DNA from: Actinomycetes bacterium
Lineage (GTDB): Bacteria; Actinomycetota; Acidimicrobiia; Acidimicrobiales; RAAP-2
Direction of reading: 5' to 3'
DNA: 45,951 nucleotides
Assembly: GCA_021791845.1 (NCBI GenBank)
Contig: JAJYVT010000021.1
Location: 1 to 45,951, forward strand
Shown here: positions 21,943 to 30,574 of the stretch, one piece after another
Numbering within the stretch: position 1 is the first letter of the stretch
Layout of the letters: every line of letters begins with the position of its first letter
The notes under the pieces: generated by a model
The model's database searches: none
The model's input: only the letters and a program-made list of their open reading frames with translations
What the model was told of the DNA's origin: nothing
Program-made: the position numbers and the translations under genes

Positions 21943-22596
21943 TTACCGGCGCCCGCCTCCTCCCATGGCGGCCTGGAGGAGGCCGGCGGCACCGGCTCGT
22001 CCCACGAGGTTCGAGAGCTCGCCGAAGACGGCGACGATCACGGCGTCGAGGCCTGGCGCGTCGGGCGCGTCGGGCGCGCCTGACGCGCCGGCCGGCTCGG
22101 CCGGCTCGACCCATCGGGCGAAGGCGGTGCGGAAGATCCCGATCCCCGTCTCGGAGGCCAGGCGGGCCGCCGGTTCCGCCACCCCCCGCGCCCGCAGCGC
22201 GCCGGCCAGGGAGGCGGTGAGCCCCGCCATCTTGGCGAGCTCGCGCTCGTAGAGCTCGGGGTTCGCCTCGACGAGCGCCTGGCGGCGCCGGGCCAACGCC
22301 CTCCGCTCGGCGAAGAGCTCCCGCCCCGCCCGGCAGAGCGCCGCCAGGACCATCTCGAGCGGGTCGGCGCCGGCCGGGCCCTCCGCCACCGCAGCGACGA
22401 GGAAGTCCGTGAGCGCCCGGGACCCGTCGAAGAACACCTCCCGCTTGTCGGCGAAGTACCGGTAGAAGGTCCGCTCGGTGACCCCGGCGCGCGCCGCGAT
22501 CTCGCCCACCGTCGTCTGCTCGAACCCCTTCTCGCCGTAGAGCTCGAACGCCGCCTCCTGAAGACGCCCTCGAGCGCCCGGCGCCCAACGTGCCAC
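21943..22596 (-). CDS. TetR family transcriptional regulator
   Basis: A 217-residue repressor with an N-terminal HTH (LQEAAFELYGEKGFEQTTVGEIAARAGVTERTFYRYFADKREVFF, about residues 11-55) and a helical ligand domain. The GTG at 22596 is chosen because TACGAT lies 6 bases upstream, the layout of a leaderless transcript, and because the longer ATG at 22653 lies inside the operator. It is divergent from the SDR gene and is probably its regulator through the inverted repeat between them. It ends 7 bases from the convergent nitronate monooxygenase gene. Confidence 0.87.
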   Translation of the reverse strand: MARWAPGARGRLQEAAFELYGEKGFEQTTVGEIAARAGVTERTFYRYFADKREVFFDGSRALTDFLVAAVAEGPAGADPLEMVLAALCRAGRELFAERRALARRRQALVEANPELYERELAKMAGLTASLAGALRARGVAEPAARLASETGIGIFRTAFARWVEPAEPAGASGAPDAPDAPGLDAVIVAVFGELSNLVGRAGAAGLLQAAMGGGGRR

Positions 22597-22609
22597 GGCA
22601 CGATCGTAG

Positions 22610-22663
22610 GTGATGACAGAGTCTGACTTCACCGTGTAGAGTGACGTCAGCATCTGTCATCAC
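22610..22663. promoter_or_regulatory. Operator with perfect 11-bp inverted repeats between TetR and SDR genes
   Basis: GTGATGACAGA (22610-22620) and its exact reverse complement TCTGTCATCAC (22653-22663) frame a 32-base centre that also holds CTGAC/GTCAG repeats. The site covers the likely promoters of both divergent genes, as expected for a TetR operator. Confidence 0.75.
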
Positions 22664-22692
22664 TTGCATCACCTCAGGAAAGGACCACCCTC

Positions 22693-23604
22693 ATGCACGT
22701 GTTCGTCACCGGCGCCTCCGGTCACGTGGGCTCGGCCGTCGTGCCCGAACTGCTCGCTGCCGGCCACCGGGTCGTCGGCCTCGCCCGGTCGGAGGCCGCC
22801 GTCGACAGGCTGGCGGCCGCCGGAGCCGAGGCGCACCGGGGCGACCTCGAGGACCTCGACGGCCTCCGAGCCGCCGCCTCCGCCGCCGACGGCGTCATCC
22901 ACCTCGCCTTCAGGCACGATCTGATGCAGGCCGGCGACATGGCGGGTGCCGCCGGGGTCGACCTCACCGCCATCCGGGCCATCGCCGATGCCGTCGCCGG
23001 CACCGGGAAGCCGTTCGTCGGCACCTCGGGCACGCTCCTCTTGGCGCTGATGAGCCCGGGCACGGTCGGGACCGAGGAGGACGCCGGCGACGGCGGGTTC
23101 CGCGTGGACGCCGAGAACTTCGTCATCGGCCTCGCCGAGCGCGGCGTGCGCTCGTCGGTGGTCCGCCTCCCGCCGACCGTCCACAGCCAGCTCGACCGGA
23201 CCGGCTTCGTCCCCCACCTGATCGCCACCGCTCGCGACCGGGGCTTTGCCGCCTGCGTCGGCGACGGCGCCAATCGCTGGTCAGCGGTGCACAGCCTGGA
23301 CGCCGCCCACCTGTGCCGGCTGGCCCTCGAGCAGGCCCCTGCCGGCTCTCGCCTCCACGCCGTCGGGGACGAGGGCGTTCCCTTTGCGGTGATCGCCGAG
23401 ACGATCGGCCGTGCCCTCGGCGTCCCGGTGCGCCGGCTCGAGGCCGACGATGCAGCCGGCTACTTCGGCTTCCTCGCCCCCTTCGTCCAGCTGGACGGTC
23501 CCGCGTCGTCCGCCCGGACCCAGCAGCTCCTTGGCTGGAGGCCCGAGCGCCCCGGGCTGATCGCCGATCTGGAGGAAGGGCACTACTTCCGCACTGGGTC
23601 CTGA
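22693..23604 (+). CDS. Extended SDR NAD(P)-dependent epimerase-like protein
   Basis: A 303-residue Rossmann-fold protein with the dinucleotide-binding GASGHVG at residues 8-14. The loop LARSEAAVDRL after the second strand and VIHLAFRHD fit the atypical/extended SDR group (3-beta-hydroxysteroid dehydrogenase/SDR A5-like). The active-site YxxxK is not evident, so it may be a reductase with altered chemistry or a binding protein. It is divergent from the TetR gene, which suggests induction by a small hydrophobic ligand. The start has GGAAAGGA upstream. It ends inside the last 22 bases of the convergent aquaporin gene. Confidence 0.88.
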   Translation: MHVFVTGASGHVGSAVVPELLAAGHRVVGLARSEAAVDRLAAAGAEAHRGDLEDLDGLRAAASAADGVIHLAFRHDLMQAGDMAGAAGVDLTAIRAIADAVAGTGKPFVGTSGTLLLALMSPGTVGTEEDAGDGGFRVDAENFVIGLAERGVRSSVVRLPPTVHSQLDRTGFVPHLIATARDRGFAACVGDGANRWSAVHSLDAAHLCRLALEQAPAGSRLHAVGDEGVPFAVIAETIGRALGVPVRRLEADDAAGYFGFLAPFVQLDGPASSARTQQLLGWRPERPGLIADLEEGHYFRTGS

Positions 23605-24392
23605 GAGGGTCCCGAGGCGCGGCGGGTGACGAGCGCATGGACGGCGTCGCCCTCGAAGTGGGCCACCTTGGCCACGTCGATGCGCAGGTCGGCAACGACG
23701 GGCAGGGCGCGCCGGACGGCCACCGCCACCAGCGCGCCGAGCGCCGGCGCCGCCACGTAGAGCCAGTACGCGTGGGCCGCCAGGGTGATCACGTCCGGTC
23801 CGAGGCTGCGGGCCGGGTTGGTGCTGGTGCCCGAGAGCGGCGCCTCGGCCCACACCATCAGGCAGTACAGCGGTGGGAAGACGAACGGGGTGTGCGACCG
23901 CAGCCGGGGGTGGGCCACCATCGCCAGCACGATCACCACCATGACGAAGGTGGTGACCAGCTCGCCGCCGAACGCCGGCCCGACGCCGCGGGGCCCCGGC
24001 GCGGTCGCACCGAAGGAGACGCTCGTCCCCCGCGCACCCCACAGGAGCAGCGGGGCCGCGCCGGCCACCGCCCCGACGCACTGGCTGGCCACGAAGGCGA
24101 CCAGGGTCCGGCCCGGCAGGGCGCCGTCGGCCCAGAAGGCCAGGCTCACGACGGGGTTGATGTGGGCGCCGCTGACCCGCCCCACGGGGGAGAGGGCGAT
24201 CGCCATGCCGGTGGCGCCGAAGAGGCCGCCGGTGAGCGCCCTCCGGGCCGAGACGGACGGCAGGACCGTGGCCACCGGGCTGCCGCGGCCCAGGTCGAAG
24301 ATGACGAAGGACAGGCCCACGGCCACGAGCAGTGCCGTGCCGACCAGCTCGGCCAGGCACAGGCGGGCGAGGTCGGCGGAATCGTCGGCCAT
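23583..24392 (-). CDS. MIP family aquaporin-like channel
   Basis: A 269-residue membrane channel with six transmembrane helices and the two half-helix loops: GAHINPVVS (NPV instead of NPA) and STNPARS (canonical, with the pore arginine). The protein carries water or small neutral solutes. The ATG at 24392 begins MADDSADLARLCLAELVGTALL, a standard aquaporin opening. The last 50 residues form a soluble tail. The C-terminal coding end overlaps the SDR gene tail to tail by 22 bases. The NPV substitution may affect selectivity. Confidence 0.9.
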   Translation of the reverse strand: MADDSADLARLCLAELVGTALLVAVGLSFVIFDLGRGSPVATVLPSVSARRALTGGLFGATGMAIALSPVGRVSGAHINPVVSLAFWADGALPGRTLVAFVASQCVGAVAGAAPLLLWGARGTSVSFGATAPGPRGVGPAFGGELVTTFVMVVIVLAMVAHPRLRSHTPFVFPPLYCLMVWAEAPLSGTSTNPARSLGPDVITLAAHAYWLYVAAPALGALVAVAVRRALPVVADLRIDVAKVAHFEGDAVHALVTRRASGPSQDPVRK

Positions 24393-24454
24393 GGGGCCAT
24401 TGTCGCGGCGGTGCCGGAGGGCGGCTCGTCGCGGCGCAGCCGGCGAGCCCCCCG

Positions 24455-24555
24455 GGCCGGTCAGTCTGAAGCCGGCCGCCGTGAAGAGCCGCTGGCTTCG
24501 GACGTCGTCCTCCCAGATGGGCTTGGCGCCAAGCCGCGGCCATCCGAGCTCGCGA
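24455..24555 (-). pseudogene. Possible remnant of a GNAT acetyltransferase
   Basis: In the gap between prfC and the aquaporin, one minus-strand frame reads ELGWPRLGAK then DVRSQRLFTAAGFRLTG. The latter is the usual end of a GNAT domain (N/S-x-x-x-LF-x-x-x-GF). No start or full domain remains. It may be a decayed gene or a chance match. Confidence 0.3.
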
Positions 24556-24610
24556 GCTCGACCGCCCGGGGAATCGTCGGCGAGCGGGGGCTCGACCGCA
24601 TCGCCTGAGC

Positions 24611-26212
24611 TCAGGGCGCCTCGCCCGCGCCCACCACCGGGTCCAGGCACCAGTCGGGATGGTCCTGCTCCAGACGCTGCAGCTGGTAGGGGCTGTCGAA
24701 GAGGGCGAGCAGCGTCCCGTCGGCCCGGGCCAGCACCCTGGCACCTCGGAGATTGCGAAGCTGCTCCGCGGTCCGCCGGTCGGTGCGGCGGGCGGCCCTG
24801 TACGGCGCCGGCGACAGGTCGGCCACGGCGCCGAACTCGTGGGCCAGGCGGTGGGCGAACACCTCGAACTGCATGGCGCCCACCGCCGCCAGCACCGGCA
24901 CCGGGTCGCCGTCGGGATCCCGCAGCACCTGGACGACGCCCTCGCGCTCGAGCTGGGTCAGCCCCCGGTGGAACTGCTTGTGGCGGCCGGTGTCCCGGGG
25001 CCGGGCCGACGCGAACAGCTCGGGCGCGAACGTGGCGATGGGCGGGAAGGCCACGGGCTCGGCCTCGTAGAGGGTGTCGCCGATCTGCAACCCGCCGGCG
25101 TTCACCAGACCGACGACGTCGCCGGGGTAGGCCACGTCGATGGTGTCCCGTTCGGAGCCGAAGATGGAGGCGGCGTACTTGGTCGAGAACGGCCGGCCGC
25201 TCGGGCCGTGCACCAGGGTCATGCCCCGTGTGAAGCGCCCGGAGCACACGCGCACGAAGGCGACGTGGTCGCGGTGGGCAGGGTCCATGTTGGCCTGGAT
25301 CTTGAACACGAACCCTGCGAACGGCGCCTCGAGCGGGCGATGCGACCCGGCGTCGTCGGGGCGGGACGTGGCCGGCGGGGCGAGGTCGACCACCGCGTCG
25401 AGGAGGTGCTGCACCCCGAAGTTGGTGAGCGCCGAGCCGGCGAACACGGGGCTCGACTCGCCGGCGAGGAACGACGCCAGGTCCGGGGTGGCGCCCACCT
25501 CGTCGAGGAGGGCGCACGCCTCGTGCGCCTGGCGCCAGGCGTCGCCTTCCTCGGCGGCGGCCCGGTCGGGGCTGAGCCGTTCCTCCAGCGCGGCGGTGGC
25601 GCCGTGCGCGGTCCGCCGGTAGCGGACGAAGCTGCCGTCACGGCGGTCGAGGACGCCGCGGAAGTCGCCGGGGATCCCCACCGGCCAGGTCACCGGGGTG
25701 GGGCGGAGCCCGATCTGGCGCTCGATCTCGTCGAGCAGCTCGAGCGGGTCGCGTCCGGGCCGGTCGTACTTGTTCAAGAACGTGAGCACCGGGAGCGACC
25801 GGGCCCGGCACACCTCGAACAGCTTCCGGGTCTGGGCCTCGACGCCCTTGGCCACGTCGAGGACCATGACCGCGGCATCGGCGGCGGCCAGCACGCGGTA
25901 GGTGTCCTCCGAGAAGTCGCGGTGCCCAGGCGTGTCGAGCAGGTTGACGACGTGGTCGCGGTAGGTGAACTGCAGCACGGTGGACGTGATCGAGATGCCG
26001 CGCTGCTGCTCCAGGGCCATCCAGTCCGACGTGGCCCGCCGGCGGCCCGCCCTCGCCTTCACGGCCCCCGCTTCGGCCACCGCCCCGGCGTAGAGGAGGA
26101 ACTTCTCCGTCAGCGTGGTCTTGCCGGCGTCGGGATGGCTGATGATGGCGAACGTCCGGCGCCGTGCCGCCTCGACCGGGACCGTGGCGTCAGCGGCGAC
26201 TGCCAGGCTCAC
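24611..26212 (-). CDS. prfC: Peptide chain release factor 3
   Basis: A 533-residue translational GTPase that recycles RF1/RF2 from the ribosome after termination. G1 HPDAGKTT, the switch region QQRGISITSTVLQF, G3 DTPGHRDFSEDTYR and the G4-like NKYDR motif (Y in place of the common L) are present. Domains II and III follow the RF3 pattern (GFVFKIQANMDPAHRDHVAFVRVCSG, AVGAMQFEVFAHRL). The start is GTG at 26212, 18 residues before the conserved RRTFAIISH; a GTG at 26248 lies in a CGCGTCG repeat. No partner gene is adjacent. It is a stand-alone gene with its own promoter. Confidence 0.95.
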   Translation of the reverse strand: MSLAVAADATVPVEAARRRTFAIISHPDAGKTTLTEKFLLYAGAVAEAGAVKARAGRRRATSDWMALEQQRGISITSTVLQFTYRDHVVNLLDTPGHRDFSEDTYRVLAAADAAVMVLDVAKGVEAQTRKLFEVCRARSLPVLTFLNKYDRPGRDPLELLDEIERQIGLRPTPVTWPVGIPGDFRGVLDRRDGSFVRYRRTAHGATAALEERLSPDRAAAEEGDAWRQAHEACALLDEVGATPDLASFLAGESSPVFAGSALTNFGVQHLLDAVVDLAPPATSRPDDAGSHRPLEAPFAGFVFKIQANMDPAHRDHVAFVRVCSGRFTRGMTLVHGPSGRPFSTKYAASIFGSERDTIDVAYPGDVVGLVNAGGLQIGDTLYEAEPVAFPPIATFAPELFASARPRDTGRHKQFHRGLTQLEREGVVQVLRDPDGDPVPVLAAVGAMQFEVFAHRLAHEFGAVADLSPAPYRAARRTDRRTAEQLRNLRGARVLARADGTLLALFDSPYQLQRLEQDHPDWCLDPVVGAGEAP

Positions 26213-26354
26213 CGACGCGCCGCGACGCGCCGCGACGCCACCCCGCACTGGGGCGCTGCGACGCGCTGCTGCCGGAGCCGCTCGACCTGGACCACGGCGG
26301 CAGGCTAGCGGCCCGCCGTCCCCTCACGTGCCGGCGGGGCCGGCCGGCGGCGGG

Positions 26355-27092
26355 TCACCCGCCCTCGCGCTGGCTCCGGGCAGTGAGCTCGTTGCGCACC
26401 TGCCAGAGCGTCGGGAAGGCGACCGTGTGCACCAGCCGGCCGAGCACCTCGACCGGGGTCCCCTGGGTGCCGACCACCTCGTCGCCGATGATCCGCGCCA
26501 CCACGCGGTAGTGGCGGACACGCCACCCCTGAAGTCGGGCGTCGAGGGTGGCCATCTCCTCTGCCAGCTGGTAGAGCCCGTCGTGGGCACCTGCATCGAC
26601 GTAGAGCGTGACGAGGTCGATCCCCGTCTCCTCCAGCCGGCGCTCGAACGCCTCCTCCAGCCGCGGCAGCGTCTTGCGCAGCGCGGCGAACCCGGGCGAG
26701 TCGAAGCCCGAGCCGTGGCCGAGGACCCGGCGCACCTCCTGGTACTCCCAGGGGGAGAGCTGCTCCAGCATCCCCAGCTGCTCGGTGACGTACTCGAGGG
26801 CCAGCGCCGCCCGGTGGAGCAACCGCCGGGCCGGTCCGAGCGATCCCTCTTCGATCCACTGCGCGGCCTGGTGGAGCTCGCTCGTGGCCAGCTTCAGCCA
26901 CAGCTCCGAGGACTGGTGGGTGACCTGGAAGAGGAGCTCGTCTCGGTGCACCTGCTCCTCCGGCGGCTTCTGGAGCGAGAGGAGCTCGTCGGTCCGCAGG
27001 TACCGCTCGTAGTCGCTCGCCCCGGGCCCCTCGAGCACCGGCCCCCGCAGGTTGCCGTGGTCCTGCCTTCCGTCGCTGCGCTCCTCGCTCAC
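26355..27092 (-). CDS. kynA: Tryptophan 2,3-dioxygenase
   Basis: A 245-residue heme enzyme that opens the indole ring of tryptophan to N-formylkynurenine. The conserved YERYLRTDELLSLQ, HRDELLFQVTHQSSELWLK, LEQLSPWEYQEVRRVLGHGSGFDSPGF and RHYRVVARIIG segments are all present; the heme-ligand histidine is in the last third. Length is typical for bacterial TDO. The GTG at 27092 has weak Shine-Dalgarno support. No kynureninase or formamidase lies nearby, so the rest of the pathway must be elsewhere. It is on the same strand as the GGDEF/EAL protein, 83 bases away. Confidence 0.93.
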   Translation of the reverse strand: MSEERSDGRQDHGNLRGPVLEGPGASDYERYLRTDELLSLQKPPEEQVHRDELLFQVTHQSSELWLKLATSELHQAAQWIEEGSLGPARRLLHRAALALEYVTEQLGMLEQLSPWEYQEVRRVLGHGSGFDSPGFAALRKTLPRLEEAFERRLEETGIDLVTLYVDAGAHDGLYQLAEEMATLDARLQGWRVRHYRVVARIIGDEVVGTQGTPVEVLGRLVHTVAFPTLWQVRNELTARSQREGG

Positions 27093-27175
27093 GGCTGCCG
27101 ATCCTGCACCCAGGGTGCGGGTGCTCGCAACCAGCCGATCACCGCCGGGGACGGGCTCGCCCGCCGGCGGCGGGC

Positions 27176-29773
27176 TCAGGCTCCGCCGACCCCGCACGGC
27201 TGCGAGGCGACAAAGGCTTCCAGCTCGACGGGCGACAGCGGCGGTGCCCAGAGGAACCCCTGGGCGAGCTCGCACTGGAGCCCTGCCACGACGTCCAGCT
27301 GGTCGGGCCGCTCCACTCCCTCGGCGCACGTCTCGAGCCCCATCGCCCGGGCCAGGCTCCCGATGGCTCGGATGATCTCGTGGGCGTTGGGGTCGGTGCC
27401 GATGCCGGCCACGAAGGAGCGGTCGATCTTGAGCTGGCTCACGGGGAGGCGGCTCAGGTAGGCGAGCGAGCTGTAGCCCGTGCCGAAGTCGTCGATGGCG
27501 ACGCCCACGCCCAGGCGGCGGAGCGCACCGAGGACGCGGACCGCCGCGTCGACGTCGTCCATCACGGTCGACTCGGTGAGCTCCACCCGCAGGAGGTCGG
27601 GCGTGGCGCCGGCGGCGGCGAGAGCCCGGTCGCAGCTGGCCAGGGGGTCCCCGAACACGAACTGCCGCTGCGACAGGTTCACGGCCACCCACAGGTCGCG
27701 GCAGTCGGGTCGGGCGCGCCGCCAGCCGGCCACCTGGGCGACGGCCTCGGTCAGCACGTGCTCGCCGATCGGGACGATCAGGCCCGACTCCTCGGCCGCG
27801 GGGATGAACTCCGACGGCGGGATCGTGCCGCGCTCGGGGTGCGCCCACCGCACCAGCGCCTCCACACCCACCGTCCGTCCGCTCTCCACCTCGACGACCG
27901 GCTGGTAGACGAGGAAGAGCTCCCCCCGGTCGAGCGCGAGCCGAAGCGCCTGCTCGACGTCGAGGCGGTCGCGCACCACCCGGCGCAGGTGCTCGTCGAA
28001 CGCCTGCGGCCGGCCCCGTCCCTGCTCCTTGGCCGAGTACATCGCCGCGTCGGCGTCGCGCAGCGCCTCCTCCGCCGTCGTCCCGCCTTCGACCAGCACG
28101 ATCCCGCAGGAGGCGGTGACGGAGAGGGGCTTGCCGTGGACGTCGAAGGGCTCGTCGAACAGCGCGAGGGTGCGGCGGGCGAGCGCCTCCGCCTCCTCGA
28201 GCTCGCGGACCTGCTCGCAGACGACGATGAACTCGTCGCCCCCGAACCGGGCCACGGTGTCCCCGGCGCGCACGCCGCGCCCGAGCCGGTGGGCGATCTC
28301 GACCAGGATCCGGTCGCCGGCGGCGTGCCCGAGGCCGTCGTTCACCACCTTGAATCGGTCCACGTCCAAGAACAGGACGGCGACGCTGCCCTCCGACGGG
28401 ATGCGCGCCAGCGACTCCTCCAGCCGGCGCAACAGCCCCCGGCGGTTCGGCAGGCCGGTGAGCGCGTCGTGGTGGACCCCGTGCTCGAGGGCGACCTCGT
28501 TCGCCTTGCGCTCGCTGATGTCCTGGAACTGGCTGAAGAGGTACTGCGGCCGGCCGTCGTCGTCCCGGATGAGGGACACGGTCATGAGGCACCAGATGGT
28601 CGTCCCGTCCCGTCGCAGGTAGCGCCGCTCCGCCCGGTAGCGGTCGAACTCGCCGGCGAACATCCGCGTGCGCTGCGCCCGGCGCTCCTCCCGGTCCCCC
28701 GGGTGCACCCATTCGGCGATCATCGTGCCGACCATCGACTCCGGCTGCTCGCCCAGCAGGTCGCACAGGGCGGGGTTCACCTCGAGGATCCGTCCCGTCG
28801 GGTCGGTGATCGACATGCCGGCGGTCCCGTGCTCGAAGCCGAGCCGGAACCGCTCCTCGGCGAAGCGCCGGGCCTGCTCGGCGACCTTGCGGTCGGTGAC
28901 GTCGCGGAGGGTGACCACCACGCCGCGGAGCGAGGGGTCGTCGAGGCAATTGGTGAGCCCGACCTCGACCCAGCGGGCGGCGACCGGCTCCGTCGATTGC
29001 CCCGCCGGGTCCCGCGCCCGTCGAGGGCGGGCGAGCCGGACCTCGACGTGGCACGCCGCCGGCTCACCGGCGCACGCCCTCGCAAAGGCTTGGCGCAGGG
29101 TCGTGGCGTCGTCGGCGTGGACGAGCGACGACGCGTCGGCCCCCACGATCTCGGCCACGGGCCAGAACCGGTCGATCGACGTGCTCGCCTCCCTGACCCG
29201 GAACACGGCGTCGAGCACCAGGTAGCCCTCGGCGACGCGCCCCAGCAGCGCGTGGAGCCGGCGCTCGGCGGCGGCCTGCCGCCTCGCCGCGTCGCGCTCT
29301 GCCGTGACGTCGCGGAAGCAGACGACGGCGGCGTACGGGTCGGCTCCGGGGTGTCGGGACAGCGGCGCCGCCACCACCTCCAGCCACCGCAGCGACCCGT
29401 CGGCTCGCTGCAGCCCGCGCACCTCCGGCCCGACGGGACAGCCCGTGCGGACGGCGCGCACGGCGATGCTGCTCGACCGGTCCACGGGGGAGCCGGCGAC
29501 GTCAACGAGCTCGAGATCGAGCGGCGGGAACGGTCGCTCCACGATGTCCGGGACCGAGACGCCGAGCAGCTCCGCCGCCCGCTCGTTGGCGTAGTGCGCA
29601 ATCCCGGTCGGCGACAGGACGGCCACCGCTTCGAACAGGCTCTCCACCACCCGCCGGAAGTGGAGCGCGTCTTCGAGGGCGCGGTGGTCGTCGAGCGCGG
29701 ACTCCCCCGTCGCAACGGCGAGCGCCTCGGTCCCGACTCCTCGTGTGCCATGCGGTGACGCGGTGTCGGCCAT
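27176..29773 (-). CDS. PAS-PAS-PAS-GGDEF-EAL bifunctional cyclic-di-GMP protein
   Basis: An 865-residue soluble protein that can make and break c-di-GMP. Three PAS-type domains lie at about residues 40-160, 165-295 and 305-425. The GGDEF domain has the intact GGDEF motif at residues 511-515 and an RxxD inhibitory site (502-505) five residues upstream. The EAL domain has EAL (638-640) and DDFGTGYSS (761-769), so it is probably active. No membrane segment or signal peptide is seen. The ATG at 29773 has AGGGAGG close upstream. The next upstream gene on the strand is the response regulator, separated by 120 bases. Input to PAS is unknown. Confidence 0.94.
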   Translation of the reverse strand: MADTASPHGTRGVGTEALAVATGESALDDHRALEDALHFRRVVESLFEAVAVLSPTGIAHYANERAAELLGVSVPDIVERPFPPLDLELVDVAGSPVDRSSSIAVRAVRTGCPVGPEVRGLQRADGSLRWLEVVAAPLSRHPGADPYAAVVCFRDVTAERDAARRQAAAERRLHALLGRVAEGYLVLDAVFRVREASTSIDRFWPVAEIVGADASSLVHADDATTLRQAFARACAGEPAACHVEVRLARPRRARDPAGQSTEPVAARWVEVGLTNCLDDPSLRGVVVTLRDVTDRKVAEQARRFAEERFRLGFEHGTAGMSITDPTGRILEVNPALCDLLGEQPESMVGTMIAEWVHPGDREERRAQRTRMFAGEFDRYRAERRYLRRDGTTIWCLMTVSLIRDDDGRPQYLFSQFQDISERKANEVALEHGVHHDALTGLPNRRGLLRRLEESLARIPSEGSVAVLFLDVDRFKVVNDGLGHAAGDRILVEIAHRLGRGVRAGDTVARFGGDEFIVVCEQVRELEEAEALARRTLALFDEPFDVHGKPLSVTASCGIVLVEGGTTAEEALRDADAAMYSAKEQGRGRPQAFDEHLRRVVRDRLDVEQALRLALDRGELFLVYQPVVEVESGRTVGVEALVRWAHPERGTIPPSEFIPAAEESGLIVPIGEHVLTEAVAQVAGWRRARPDCRDLWVAVNLSQRQFVFGDPLASCDRALAAAGATPDLLRVELTESTVMDDVDAAVRVLGALRRLGVGVAIDDFGTGYSSLAYLSRLPVSQLKIDRSFVAGIGTDPNAHEIIRAIGSLARAMGLETCAEGVERPDQLDVVAGLQCELAQGFLWAPPLSPVELEAFVASQPCGVGGA

Positions 29774-29893
29774 CGGCCTCCCTGATCGTCGCTGGTCAGG
29801 GCTATCGGACCGTGCGGGCGGAAGCTTGAGCCGTGCAACGGGATCCTGCCCGAGCCGAGACGCCGGCCCGGCCACGGGCGGCGGCCGCCGAGC

Positions 29894-30574
29894 TCAGCCC
29901 GGTGGCAGGAGGCGGTAGCCGGCGCCGCGGATCGTCTGGATGAGGGGCGGGAGACCGGCGGCGTTGAGCTTGCGGCGCAGGTAGCCCACATAGACGTCCA
30001 CGACGTTCGATCCGGGGTCGAAGCTGAAGTCCCAGCAGTGGCTGAGGATCTGGGGGCGGGAGAGCACCTGGTGCGGGTTGCGCATGAAGAGCTCCAGGAT
30101 CGCCCACTCCCGCGGCGCCAGCTCGATCCGGCGGCCGCTACGGTGCGCGACCTTCGTCAGCAGGTCGAGGCGGAGGTCGCCCACCACGAGCTCGGCCCCC
30201 GAGGGCTGAGTGGTGGCGCGCATGACGGCGCGGATGCGGGCCAGCAGCTCGTCGAAGGCGAAGGGCTTCGTGATGTAGTCGTTCGCCCCGGCGTCCAGCC
30301 CGGCCACCTTCTCGTGCACCTCGCCCTTGGCGGTGAGCACGATCACGGGCACCCGCACCCCGCGCGAGCGGACCTCGCGCAACAGGTCCTCGCCCCGACC
30401 GTCGGGAAGGCGGAGGTCCAGGAGGACCAGGTCGAGGGCTGCCGCGTCGGGGTGCAGCCAGGGACTGGCGTCGGCCAGCCCCGAGGCCACGGCGGTCGTG
30501 TGGCCCTCGGCACGCATCCCCTTCTCGAGGAACGACGCGATCCCGTGGTCGTCCTCCACGATCAGCACTCTCAT
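29894..30574 (-). CDS. OmpR-family response regulator
   Basis: A 226-residue DNA-binding response regulator. The receiver domain (1-118) has the acidic EDD pair at residues 7-9, the phosphorylated aspartate D53 in LVLLDLRLPDG and the switch lysine in TKPF. The C-terminal winged helix (about 130-222) has the typical VLSRPQILSHCWDF and VDVYVGYLRRKL. The ATG at 30574 overlaps the sensor-kinase stop (ATGA), so it is the partner of that kinase. Its targets are not visible here. Confidence 0.94.
   Translation of the reverse strand: MRVLIVEDDHGIASFLEKGMRAEGHTTAVASGLADASPWLHPDAAALDLVLLDLRLPDGRGEDLLREVRSRGVRVPVIVLTAKGEVHEKVAGLDAGANDYITKPFAFDELLARIRAVMRATTQPSGAELVVGDLRLDLLTKVAHRSGRRIELAPREWAILELFMRNPHQVLSRPQILSHCWDFSFDPGSNVVDVYVGYLRRKLNAAGLPPLIQTIRGAGYRLLPPG

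Noticed and set aside
27380..29758. A plus-strand open frame of 792 codons
   Set aside because: It is antisense to the PAS-GGDEF-EAL gene; no recognisable motif and abnormal composition.
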